A DNA stretch of 64,000 nucleotides, from NCBI RefSeq assembly GCF_016801865.2, contig NC_068937.1:65515665-65579664 (forward strand). Reading direction: 5' to 3'. The DNA is from Culex pipiens pallens. Lineage: Eukaryota > Arthropoda > Insecta > Diptera > Culicidae. This document shows, piece after piece, positions 54,632 to 64,000 of the stretch. The position numbers and the translations under genes are program-made. The notes under the pieces were generated by a model. It made no database searches and was not told where the DNA came from. It saw only the letters and a list, made by a program, of their open reading frames with translations. Within the stretch, counting starts at the first letter, position 1; each line of letters opens with the position of its first letter.

Positions 54632-56195
54632 CTGCAACGAAGCACCGGATTCGAGTGGTAGAAATGACAGTTTCCTTAAGGAATACATTGTAGAAAAAAA
54701 AAAAAAACAAAAACTGCTCGAATGGAAGTGCTCCGCTTCCCGCTTCCACTCTGTAGGCACCCTGAGACTTGATTTCTTTTACTCACTTTTGGGTAAGGCT
54801 GTGTTTTCAAATATAAAGGTAATGCTTGTCGGAGTTGTTAAAAATCAGTAGGCCAAGATAATCGTGTCCAACTCCGACAACTTTGACAGTCCGCTTCCAG
54901 AAAAAGCTACACAGAGTGTTTTCATTAGATTTTCATCAGAATTACCGAAAAAGTGCCATTTGCTTTACTTTTATTTTTTGAAAAAGTGGAGTTTTCTTTT
55001 AAAATGGAAATAATTATGCCATAGTCTCTTTCTCTATGATGGCCAGTAGAAGTGATTTGGAAGGCCCTTTGCGATTCTTGTGGCGGAAACTTGGTGTTTG
55101 TAGCAGTTCAAGTCGGTTCTGAAGTGATACCGCAAGGCAGCCGAGAGCATCCGTAGGCCAGCATCAAACCAACTGTGCTGTGCTTGTGGCCATGAAGAGT
55201 AATATCCCTATGGTTCCGGTCCCGCTTCGATCATCCCAACCAGAAATCAAAGAAGGTGCATTTGGTCAACTGGCTGGAACGTCGACGTCGTCGATGCAGA
55301 TTCTATAAGGTGATGATCGTGTCATCTTCTGGAAATCAAGTCGGACGTAGGAAGTTCATCTTTTTGAAGATCTGAAGATTTGAAAAATTCTTGAAGATTG
55401 GAATTTAAGGATACCAGATTTGGTGAACCCGTTTCATTATTAATACAAATATTCTTTCACTTACTCTAGCTTACACACACGCCACTAAAGTCAAACCACG
55501 CCAATATTACTATATACGCGGTAGGGTACTACCCTGGTCGTTCGCTGTGAGTGTTCGATTGCCGGCACTCTGTTGAAGGTTCGGCTATGGGTATTATGCT
55601 TATTAATTTTGCGACATCTCATACCCTTAATGTCGTGACGGTCAAACAAGGGCGTCTGTGTGATGTGTCCCTACACCCGTTACAAATTTCCGTTGCTTTG
55701 GGGATGGGATGGGAAACTTCTTTTGATTTAAGCACTGGTATTTGTAACAACAAAATTCGTACAAAAAAATATATGTACGTGGGTGTACAGATTACTGAAC
55801 ATAAGATGACGAACTGTTTGATCAAGCGAACACCTGTGAACTGGACCAAGCTGCCGGCGGGTATGAGAATTATTCATTCATTCATTCATTCAATTACCGA
55901 AAAAGTGCCATTTTTGTGATTTATTGAAAGTGTGAAACTTTGATAATTTGCTGAAAAGCTCACGAAAACACCCGGGTCCCACTGAGAATTTTGGCTCGAG
56001 CCTCGAGTCGATCTGGTTCGAGATTGAGCCTGAATCGAACGCAATTTTTTTCTGGTTAAGCAAGCAAAAATTAACGACCCGTAAAAGCCCATCACAGAAC
56101 TGGTTCCGCCAAGCAGCTGGAAATCAAACCCCAACCTCCGATGCCGTCTGGAAGCCCCAGTCCCGTTACAATAGTTATGTCGGAAATTCGACCTG
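54632..56195 (+). repeat. 0.6-kb segmental duplication, copy 2, split by an insertion
   Basis: 54632-54961 plus 55914-56195 match copy 1 closely; the intervening part is a retroposed insertion. Confidence 0.82.
54962..55891 (+). mobile_element. 930-bp non-LTR-type insertion with 22-bp TSD and ATTC tail
   Basis: Flanked by a 22-bp direct repeat (54940-54961 and 55892-55913) and ending in (ATTC)n. It holds a 122-codon open stretch (55551-55919) with no motifs I recognise. The tail and long duplication indicate target-primed integration. Confidence 0.75.
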
Positions 56196-57423
56196 TACCA
56201 GACCTGAGAGGAGTTCCTGCTAGCAAATAAGCGTTCCAGTGGTGGTGCATGAATACGCCCAGAACAGCAACATCGATCGGTACCCCCTAGTAAGTTTACC
56301 TGATCGGCCTGTTTTGCGTGATCTATGCCAAGCGTACCAGGAGGACATTTAGCCTATCGGAAGCGAACGCGTACGTTGATTCCGAGCTCTGCTCTTCCGG
56401 TATTGGATGACAAAGCCACCGTCGCCAACATCTGGGTTTGAGAACCGTCCTGAAGTTGAATCTGCTGAAGAAGTAGTTGGCAAACAGCAGGATGCTCGAA
56501 GTGATAAGGTAAACAATCGAGATACTCTGTTTTCAAAAGGAAAATTTACAGCAAATTTAGCAAAACTTGTTTTTGGACCATCGTGAATTTGAAAACAAAC
56601 AGCACATCTCTTTTACTACCGTAAATGTTTACATTTAAAATAAGAAGGATAAAATCTTTGTTCACAAATCCACATAGGCCCATTTAAAATGTTTTGCTTT
56701 AAATTTTATTTATGCTTACCGTTTGTCTGTGATAAAGCACTCAATTATAATTTGAAAATGCCTTCCAGAATCTTCACGGAGTACGGTAATAACATCCGTT
56801 CACCATTGTTATTCAACTGTTGCTAAGTTCTTGCAGCCGCTGATGAAATTCATCAAGTTAGTTTTCACTAAAATGCAGCATTTAACTTGTCATTGGACAT
56901 GAAACACGTCCGCACCAAACGCAACAAACATTAACATCCAACAAACTTGTTTGTTTTTTCAGCTGTCACTTGTGAAGCAAATTAAACTTTAAATTTAAAT
57001 GATTTTTAAGTTTACATCATGAAAAAATACATTATATCTTCATTTACATGTTTTTCAAATTTTCAAATTTATGATTAGCCAAAAACAAAAGTTCATTTTG
57101 AATGAGTTTCAAGCATTACGTTGAATCTCACTTTACATTAAGGCGCTTTAAATGAGAAACAACGTTTTACATTGAATTTCAAACTTACATTGAGCATGTT
57201 TACGTTTTTAATACAAGGTTTCAGTGTCGGGTAAATTTACATTTTTTTTCTGTGTACACTGAGCAAAACTCACACAGCGCATCGAAGTGTTTCGCACATG
57301 ATCTGACCCTGCAGTACAGAGCACTCAAATATCAATCGCAAAACACTCGAAATTGCGGTGATTGGCCATGAAATAATTGCAATAGCCAAACACTTGAATT
57401 TTGAATGGGGTTGAAAAATAATA
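56196..57423. other. Intergenic with debris and a diverged TTTACATCA-type region
   Basis: 56200-56520 has broken coding-like stretches (not identified). 56990-57256 is a degenerate TTTACATCA-type repeat ending TTTTTTTCTGTGTA. Confidence 0.35.
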
Positions 57424-57665
57424 GTACACAGAAAAAAAAATCGGGTAAATTTACATCATTAATGATGTACCAAAAGTGCACGTCATTAATGATGCCAATT
57501 TACATCAAATTCATTTTAAATTTAAGTTTCATCCGATGTAATTGTGCCGAACAAAAAGCGCTTCGAAAACGTGTAAATTTCTGATGAAATCTACGTAAAT
57601 TTACCCAAGTAAAAAAAAATTTTTGCTCCGTTGAATCTAGAAACTGACGTAATTTTCAAATTTTA
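57424..57665. repeat. TTTACATCA-family MITE, copy
   Basis: Close match to 35496-35740 including CGGGTAAATTTACATCATTA and CAAAAGTGCACGTCATTAAT. Confidence 0.75.
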
Positions 57666-58823
57666 TTACCGTTTGTTGCAGTTTACAAATGCACACATTT
57701 AGGTTATTTTGTAATCAAACTAAGCACTGTAATTCTAGATTATTTTTTTAAAGATGCTATCAACACAGAAAACCATGGCGCATAGGATCTTTTGGAAAAA
57801 TACTCTAGAATTTATTCTTATATTACTTTTGCTTGATCAAAAATAAACTAAAGTTTATCATTGTAAAATGCCAAGGGTAAAAAAATTGCAAATGTTATGC
57901 AGACTCTAGATTCAACGGAGCAGGCTTGGGCGAATGGTTACGCTGAAAATAATAGAAATAAAAAATAAACTTACTTTTGTCCAATTCACATCAGGTTAAC
58001 CAAATAGGTCTACTTGATCTAACGGCATCTCTCTGTCGATTGGACAAACTAGGAATGGGGGTTAGAGGAATTTCATCGGGCCGATGAAAATGGTTGAATG
58101 CGTAATGTATTACATGATTTGGATGTTTGTAAGTGTAAATGTTAGTCTGTAGTGTATTATCTAATAAGCATATAGTTTTGTAATAATAATAATAATAATA
58201 AATATTATAAATATGGTAAATAAAATAAATTTAAATATAATCAAGATGATTCCAGGAAGCTGTAAAAAATAGCAGTAAATTAAAATCTAAATGCTCCAGA
58301 TGGTTCCCATGCTGTTTTAGAAAGATTCGTTAATTTAAGCAATTTGATGATATATGGTATGAGGAGATGGTATGTTACAGGAAAGGTATAGGATGAGGAA
58401 TAATATGAACATGTAAATAAATAATCATTTAAAATACAAATGCTCCTGATGGTTCCCTTGCTGTTTTAGTAAGTGTCGTTAGTTTATGTAATTTGATCAT
58501 ATATGGTATGAGGAAATGAGGATATAAAGGAAAGCAATACGAAAAAAATAATTTGAACATTCAAATAAATTTACATATCAGCAGCTAAATTGAAATTTAT
58601 TCCAGGAAGCTGTCAAAAATAGCAATAATTTTAAAACAAATGCTCCAGATCGATCCATTGCTGTTTTTTAAAGCATCGTTAGTTCATGCAATTTAAATGT
58701 ATATTTTATGGGAAAATAGTATGATAGAGGATTAGAAAAATATAAATAAATTATATAGTGAATAGATACATGTTAGCAGTTAATGTAAGGAAGCTGTGAA
58801 AAATATAAATATAAATATCCCGT
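57666..58823. other. AT-rich intergenic with short internal repeats
   Basis: 58180-58204 is an (AAT)n run. GATGGTTCCC(A/T)TGCTGTTTTA recurs near 58300 and 58446, and a related form near 58650, suggesting degenerate repeats of about 145-200 bp. CATCTCTCTGTCGATTGGAC at 58026 recurs at 59563. Confidence 0.45.
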
Positions 58824-59567
58824 GGAAACAACGACGCAGGCCAAACACGATCGAAGCAGGCCTTGCCTCGCAAAGAGCAACGACGAGACTGGCCAGCTTC
58901 TTTCAAATACACTTTTTTCTTCTTTTTCTTCCGCGCGAAACAACGACGCAGGCCAAACACGATCGAAGCAGGCTTTGCCTCGCAAAGAGCAACGGCGAGA
59001 CTGGCCAGCTTCTTTCAAAATCACTTTTTCTTCCTTTTTCTCCCGTGCGAAACAACGACGCCGGCCAAACACGATCGAAGCAGGTCTTGCCTCGCAAAGA
59101 GCAACGGCGAGACTGGCCAGCTTCTTTCAAATACACTTTTTTCTTCTTTTTCTTCCGCGCGAAACAACGACGCAGGCCAAACACGATCGAAGCAGGCTTT
59201 GCCTCGCAAAGAGCAACGGCGAGACTGGCCAGCTTCTTTCAAAATCACTTTTTCTTCCTTTTTCTCCCGTGCGAAACAACGACGCCGGCCAAACACGATC
59301 GAAGCAGGCCTTGCCTCGCAAAGAGCAACGACGAGACTGGCCAGCTTCTTTCAAATACACTTTTTTCTTCTTTTTCTTCCGCGCGAAACAACAACGCAGG
59401 CCAAACACGATCGAAGCAGGCTTTGCCTCGCAAAGAGCAACGGCGAGACTGGCCAGCTTCTTTCAAATACACTTTTTTCATCTTTTTCTTCCGCGCGAAA
59501 CAACGACGCAGGCCAAACACGATCGAAGCAGGCTTTGCCTCGCAAAGAGCAACGGCGAGACTCATCT
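58824..59567 (+). repeat. 112-bp tandem array, about 6.6 copies, open in all forward frames
   Basis: AAACAACGACGCAGGCC starts at 58824, 58938, 59050, 59162, 59274, 59386 and 59498. The copies are nearly identical. 112 is not a multiple of three and no unit has a stop in any plus-strand frame, so three overlapping readings of about 300 codons arise. They share no known domain and run into a poly-T, so I treat them as by-products of the array. Confidence 0.93.
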
Positions 59568-59589
59568 CTCTGTCGATTGGACAAACTAC

Positions 59590-59622
59590 ACACAAAAAAA
59601 TATTTTCGAATGTTACATCTTT

Positions 59623-59700
<78 letters not shown>

Positions 59701-59905
59701 TCATTTATGATGTAACACTTTTGCACGTCATTAAACATTTAAATTTAAATGCAATTCGATGTAAATTTGCAACAAATTATACGTAAAAACATGATTTTAC
59801 ATGTGATTCAACCGTTTACGTCGAATCTCAAGTTTACATCAACTGAGTTTACATGTGATTCATTTTTTCCGTGTCGAGTAAATTCACATATTTTTTTCTG
59901 TGTAG
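59590..59905. repeat. TTTACATCA-family MITE with a 73-base T run
   Basis: Begins CACACAAAAAAATATTTTCG, ends TTTTTTTCTGTGTA. The T run is at 59625-59697. Confidence 0.7.
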
Positions 59906-60146
59906 CTCGTTTGTAATCATGAGACCTTGTACACATCGCCGGTAGCGTCTAGCCCGGAGCAGACAGAGTGGAGTATCGTCGGTAGTCCACACGCCTGGGA
60001 TGCTCTCCCGGGAGATCGTTTGCAACGGGAACCATGAACCTGACGCGTTGCTCCTGTCATTGGCAATGCTAACGGTCGGGTTTATGGAATAACCTTCTCC
60101 AAAATAATTTGGCAAATTCGTCGCTGGCCTTGTTCATGGATTTACA
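59906..60146 (-). other. Coding-like stretch interrupted by a hAT element
   Basis: Minus-strand open stretch (60115-59849) of normal composition, FGEGYSINPTVSIANDRSNA and following. Coding-like sequence also lies beyond the hAT element at 62137-62301, so both may be parts of one decayed gene. Not identified. Confidence 0.3.
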
Positions 60147-60154
60147 CTTATCAG

Positions 60155-62128
60155 CAGGGCTGTGGAGTCGGAGTCGGAGTCGGAGCCGGAGTCGGTGGAG
60201 TCGGGTCTTTTTGGGGACCTGGAGTCGGAGTCGGAGTCGGAGTCGTCAAAACTCGAACAGCTGGAGTCGGAGTCGGAGCCGGAGTCGGCTAAATTTTATG
60301 AGCTGGAGTCGGAGTCGGAGTCGGAGCCGGAGATTTCTGATAACCCGGAGTCGGAGTCGGAGTCGGAGTTATCTTAAATTGAACAAAAAATATGATTTTT
60401 TTATTGTTCAGCATTTACTACATAACAGCTTAATTTACAAAACTTCTTATGTTTTTAATTGTTTTTTACGTCGCATGCAATGCGTCGCCATTTTTTCATC
60501 TCTTTTTAGAGATTTATCAGATGCCATTATGTTTTTGAAGCTTTTTATTGTGATTGGAAAGCTCTAATTGTGTTATTTCACTATAATCACAAAATGATAA
60601 CTTACCCAAATATATAGTATTATAATTTTAAAAAAAATAATAAAAAATATTGGTTATGAAGTCACACATATCTAGTTGATTCTTGACTTCTTCCTATTGC
60701 CTATATTTATATGCCCTTTCAATTCAAATTTGACCAAATTTCATCCAGTTCTTTTTGAAAAAAGTTCACACACAGTCATCTTTTACCCCGATAGCGAATG
60801 TCTTGGAGGTTTTAAGTTAAATCATTTTTTAGGAAAAAAAATACGAGGTGCATAAAAAGATTAAAAATAGTAATCACTGTTTTTGGAAATCGAAAAAGAG
60901 CCACTGACAGTTTAACTTTTGTAACAAATAATCAACGATTATAACAATCTCTTACTTGGAACTCAACTCAATTTTGTTTATAACTGAGTACAAGAAAATC
61001 AAAGTGTTGCATTTAAAATAATTGAAACTAACACGCCACGCCAATATGACGGAAGGTGATTATCATTGCAAATCAATGTACCTTAAAAAAATAAAATACT
61101 TGTGACCTAGAAAACATTTTACTTGTGGATATTTGTTTTTTTATTATATTTTAAGTTTTTTCATATATTTTGATGGAGGCGCAAGATCATTCATAAAGCT
61201 TCGTTTTAGGTGAAGATTCACGAAGTATCGTGCGCCTCCTTTTTAATGTGTATTAATTTTTAAAATTAAAATAAATTAAAAAATTCCAAATAAAATATTT
61301 TCCTTGTCATAGATATTTGAAAAGGACCTCTTAAGCGTCCTTTCCACGAAGAAATTGTTCAGATACATTGATTTGCAATAATAATCTCCTTCATGGCGTG
61401 ATGTCCATGTACGTTTAAAAAAAAAAACAAAATAATGTTTCGTTTAAAATTGTCATTTAACAAAAAAAAAAAAAATTGCCTGTCGCTGTGCTTCTTATAA
61501 ATGTCAGCCTGAAAAAGAGCAAATTGAATTTTAATGTTCAATAGATCATTAAGGCCAGGTTTCTTAAGATTATTCATTCAAAAATAACAATTTAATATTT
61601 AAATTTATTAGCTTTGAATACATTATTTGCAAATTTGAGGTTAAGCAAATTAATCCAAATTTACTTACAAAACCGTTCTCCTCAAAATGCCTCTAAAACT
61701 GAAGATATTTTTTGATTTCTGTTTCCATAACGTATAAAACTTGTATCCTAGAAACTTTTTTTTCGTTTTGTGATTCGAACTTATTTTTCTTGAGAAAAAC
61801 TTGACGCTTAGAGAGTATTTGAATAATCCTTTTTATCAATGTTTTAAAAATAATTAGCTAATAATAGTTGACTAACTTTTGAAACATTTAAAAATATGTG
61901 GAGTCGGAGTCGGAGTCGGAGCCAACCATTTGTTGAAAGCTGGAGTCGGAGTCGGAGTCGGAGTCGGCTAGAGTTGGTAGGCCGGAGTCGGAGTCGGAGT
62001 CGGAGCCAACCATTTGTTGAAAGCCGGAGCCGGAGTCGGAGTCGGAGTCGGAGTCGGCTAGTCTGAGAAAGCCGGAGTCGGAGTCGGAGTCGGAGTCGTT
62101 TGAAATATGACCCGACTCCGCAGCCCTG
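60155..62128. mobile_element. 1974-bp hAT element with GGAGTC hexamer arrays at both ends
   Basis: Ends CAGGGCTGTGGAGTCGG and, inverted, CAGGGCTGCGGAGTCGG; perfect 8-bp duplication CTTATCAG (60147-60154 and 62129-62136). (GGAGTC)n arrays at 60165-60370 and 61897-62100. No transposase ORF. Confidence 0.9.
60371..61896. other. AT-rich interior of the hAT element
   Basis: No ORF of note. 61190-61235 and 61300-61400 contain loosely inverted AAGCTTCGTT/CCTTTCCACG motifs. Nothing recognised. Confidence 0.4.
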
Positions 62129-62136
62129 CTTATCAG

Positions 62137-63152
62137 GATCAGCTCGTTGATGGGCGTTTTACGACCTAACTTGTCCATCTGGTGCGGCCAGGTGATCGGC
62201 GGCCAGCCGGCGTTTTTTAGCAACCCAGCGGCGATTATGACAATCGATAAGCTGAGCTCGTTGATGATAGTCTCGTTGCCCTCCATAAGAATTTCGTCCA
62301 ACCCGACCGGGCCAAGTGGAGATTTGACAAGGTTGGCAATCGACGATTATGGCCATCACTGGAAAATAACATAATTTGATCAGTACATTACCTTATTTTT
62401 TTTATCTGCTTTCCCCCTAACCCCCAGGTTATCATAAAATAATACATTTTCCCACTCACTCTCTGGATGTCTAAGTTCCCATGAGGGACAGTGCACTGGC
62501 GACGGTGGAAATGGTGCTGATGGAATCGTCACACAGGCAATCCGACTAGAATCTAATTCCCATCGAGCCGTTCTTGTTCAGTCGCTCTCCAGCGGCACTT
62601 GACGGTTCGTCGTCTACGTACCAAAAGGGCTTTTCACTTTCTACCGCCGTCGTTGAACTGTGAAAACACTCCTCACCAACGAGTCTAACACGGCCGGATG
62701 CGGCATTTCAAGAAGTCGTGGGATCGGCATTCTCCGACTTACCCTTCCCCGGCGACTGCTGCTTCGGGTTGTGTAAAGTCACAATACAAGAACTAATGTT
62801 GGCTGGCGCAAGTGACTATCACTAGCCGGGGTCATAAAATATATGCCGACGTGCTCCTTGGTGAGCGGCTCGACCCCGCCGAACTATTGCTTTATTCCAG
62901 ATCTGCTTCGCCGAGTCCGGGTTGGCGAAATGCACCATTTTGAGGGCGGAGGAAGTCGGGTCGTTGACGATAGCCGGGGACATCATGGGACTATGAAAGA
63001 AGCATTAGATTGATTAAAATTTACCTTTAAAATACCCATCAACATACTTTTGAATCCTGGTAACCGACGTTCGCCGACCGACGTTTTTTTTTGTTTTCGA
63101 AATCAAAACAATACACGGTGCAGAATTATTACAATAATTCAGTGGTAAATTC
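62137..63152. other. Unassigned region with coding-like debris, minus strand
   Basis: Short stretches such as MEGNETIINELSLSIVIIAA (62287 leftward) and LKMVHFANPDSAKQIWNKAI (about 62960 leftward) in different frames. The hydrophobic pattern loosely recalls CD36-family receptors, but I cannot support that. Probably a decayed gene. Confidence 0.3.
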
Positions 63153-63320
63153 TACAGTTTGTCTAGGAAACAGTTTGGCCAATGTTTGACAGATCCAAAC
63201 GCGCTGGACACCAAACGCCCTTTACGCCCAGCAAAACTGGCAGTGTTGCAAGCATAAAACATACGTTGCCAGTGCCTATTTATTTGCATCGGCCAGTCTG
63301 TTTCCCCTAGACAGTCTGTA
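63153..63320. mobile_element. 168-bp MITE, same family as MROH1 intron 5
   Basis: TIRs TACAGTTTGTCTAGG and, inverted, TACAGACTGTCTAGG, with GAAACAG inside; perfect 8-bp duplication GTAAATTC (63145-63152 and 63321-63328). Interior matches 25415-25568 on the opposite strand (GGCACTGGCAACGTATGTTT). Confidence 0.88.
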
Positions 63321-63328
63321 GTAAATTC

Positions 63329-64000
63329 TTGTGAGAAGTACACGTTTATGATATTTACAACCTTTTTAGGTGTAATTTGCCATAAATTCAAGCAAAACAA
63401 TACAACTGGGCAAATCTCGACTTTTTTTGAATAGGTCCTATAAACGTATAAAAGACAATAGGTTATAGGACCTTTAAAAAAAACTCTGGAAATGAAGATT
63501 TGCAAATAAGCTGTCTATCGAGGGGTGAGACACATGCTCTAATCAATTATAATATTCGACTAATTGATTAGAAATTATTAGTTAGTTGATTAAGGTTACG
63601 CTAATCAATTAGAGTATTCCCACCATTTTATTTTATCTTGGCCTGTCGAACAAACGTCAGAAAACCAAAACCACCAAAACAAACGAGGCTATTTTACGAA
63701 GGAATCTAACCAAAAATATATTTTAAGCACAATTTTCACTCGGATTCAGGAATCGACTAATCTATCGGTTAATTCGGTGACGCCTGGAAACAGAAAGATT
63801 GCCACTATCGTCCAAATAATCTTCACGGGACAACGGAAGCGCAGTATAGGTCACTTTTTGAAACCGGATGGATTCGAATGTAAGATTCCAGGGCGGTCCA
63901 GGTCCATCATGGCGCTGGGATGCGGTTGTGGCCGTATTTGATTGTGACGTCCTCGTGCAACATGTTGTGCCGGTGAGCACTTCCAGTTGGTCCGATTTGG
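63329..64000. other. Intergenic, TIR fragment and a palindromic patch
   Basis: 63450-63490 is an end of the AAAGGTCC family seen in MROH1 intron 4. 63537-63615 repeats CTAATCAATTA in both orientations. 63770-64000 has balanced composition but no sustained frame. Confidence 0.4.

Noticed and set aside
58824..59567. CRISPR-like array
   Set aside because: The units are contiguous tandem repeats without variable spacers, in an animal genome.
58796..59786. Three overlapping plus-strand ORFs of about 300 codons, candidate novel proteins
   Set aside because: They are the same 112-bp repeat read in three phases, end in a poly-T-derived Phe run and show no domain.
60162..60377. ORF coding a Ser/Glu repeat protein (and an Asp/Ser version at 61888-62130)
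   Set aside because: Direct translation of the GGAGTC hexamer arrays inside a hAT element.
62137..62970. CD36-like scavenger receptor gene
   Set aside because: Only a loose hydrophobic pattern in disjoint frames; no conserved cysteines or family motif could be placed.

Overview
The window looks like a piece of a mosquito genome, probably Culex-like. The basis is one animal MROH1-type HEAT-repeat gene in arthropod exon-intron format, a very dense load of insect retrotransposons (BEL/Pao, Ty3/gypsy, copia, non-LTR) and small TIR elements, and a tRNA-derived SINE at 45088-45402 that resembles sequence I associate with Culex. The species is inferred from memory, not shown by the sequence. There is one 100-base assembly gap (27656-27755).

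Layout. 1-7670: two BEL/Pao retrotransposons nested on the minus strand. An outer element (gag, protease and the start of RT, running off the left edge) has its 5' LTR split by a complete two-LTR inner element (2825-7537). The inner element is itself interrupted by a 1719-bp insertion with a 4-bp target duplication. 7671-10169: a non-LTR RT fragment on the minus strand, fused to a decayed copia element on the plus strand. 10170-19690: intergenic DNA with a hAT MITE, an unidentified repeat-rich ORF, a 168-bp palindromic MITE, foldback elements and unassigned coding-like debris.

19691-27572 (plus): the only clearly functional host gene. It is an MROH1 orthologue in ten coding exons, about 1721 residues, with every junction GT-AG and in phase. 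Intron 4 carries a three-level nest of TIR elements. Intron 5 is mostly one MITE, and a second copy of that MITE lies at 63153-63320.

27756-64000: no convincing host gene. It is a mosaic of repeats: TA-flanked 500-bp units, a likely LTR with an internal promoter (33171-34215), an 8.7-kb hAT-ended element (37370-46094) containing a 1.37-kb near-perfect tandem duplication, a complete but pol-less Ty3/gypsy element (47715-50316) nested in a TIR element, a 2-kb TIR element with subterminal arrays that carries a 675-bp twin tRNA-like retroposon, a 112-bp tandem array open in all three forward frames, and a hAT element with hexamer arrays (60155-62128).

The genes do not form a pathway; MROH1 stands alone among mobile DNA. 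The most notable biology is in the mobile elements. Two unrelated LTR retrotransposons (BEL/Pao and Ty3/gypsy) both survive as two-LTR, TSD-flanked copies that keep gag and protease but have lost RT, RNase H and most or all of the integrase. That is the architecture expected of non-autonomous, trans-mobilised gag-protease elements.
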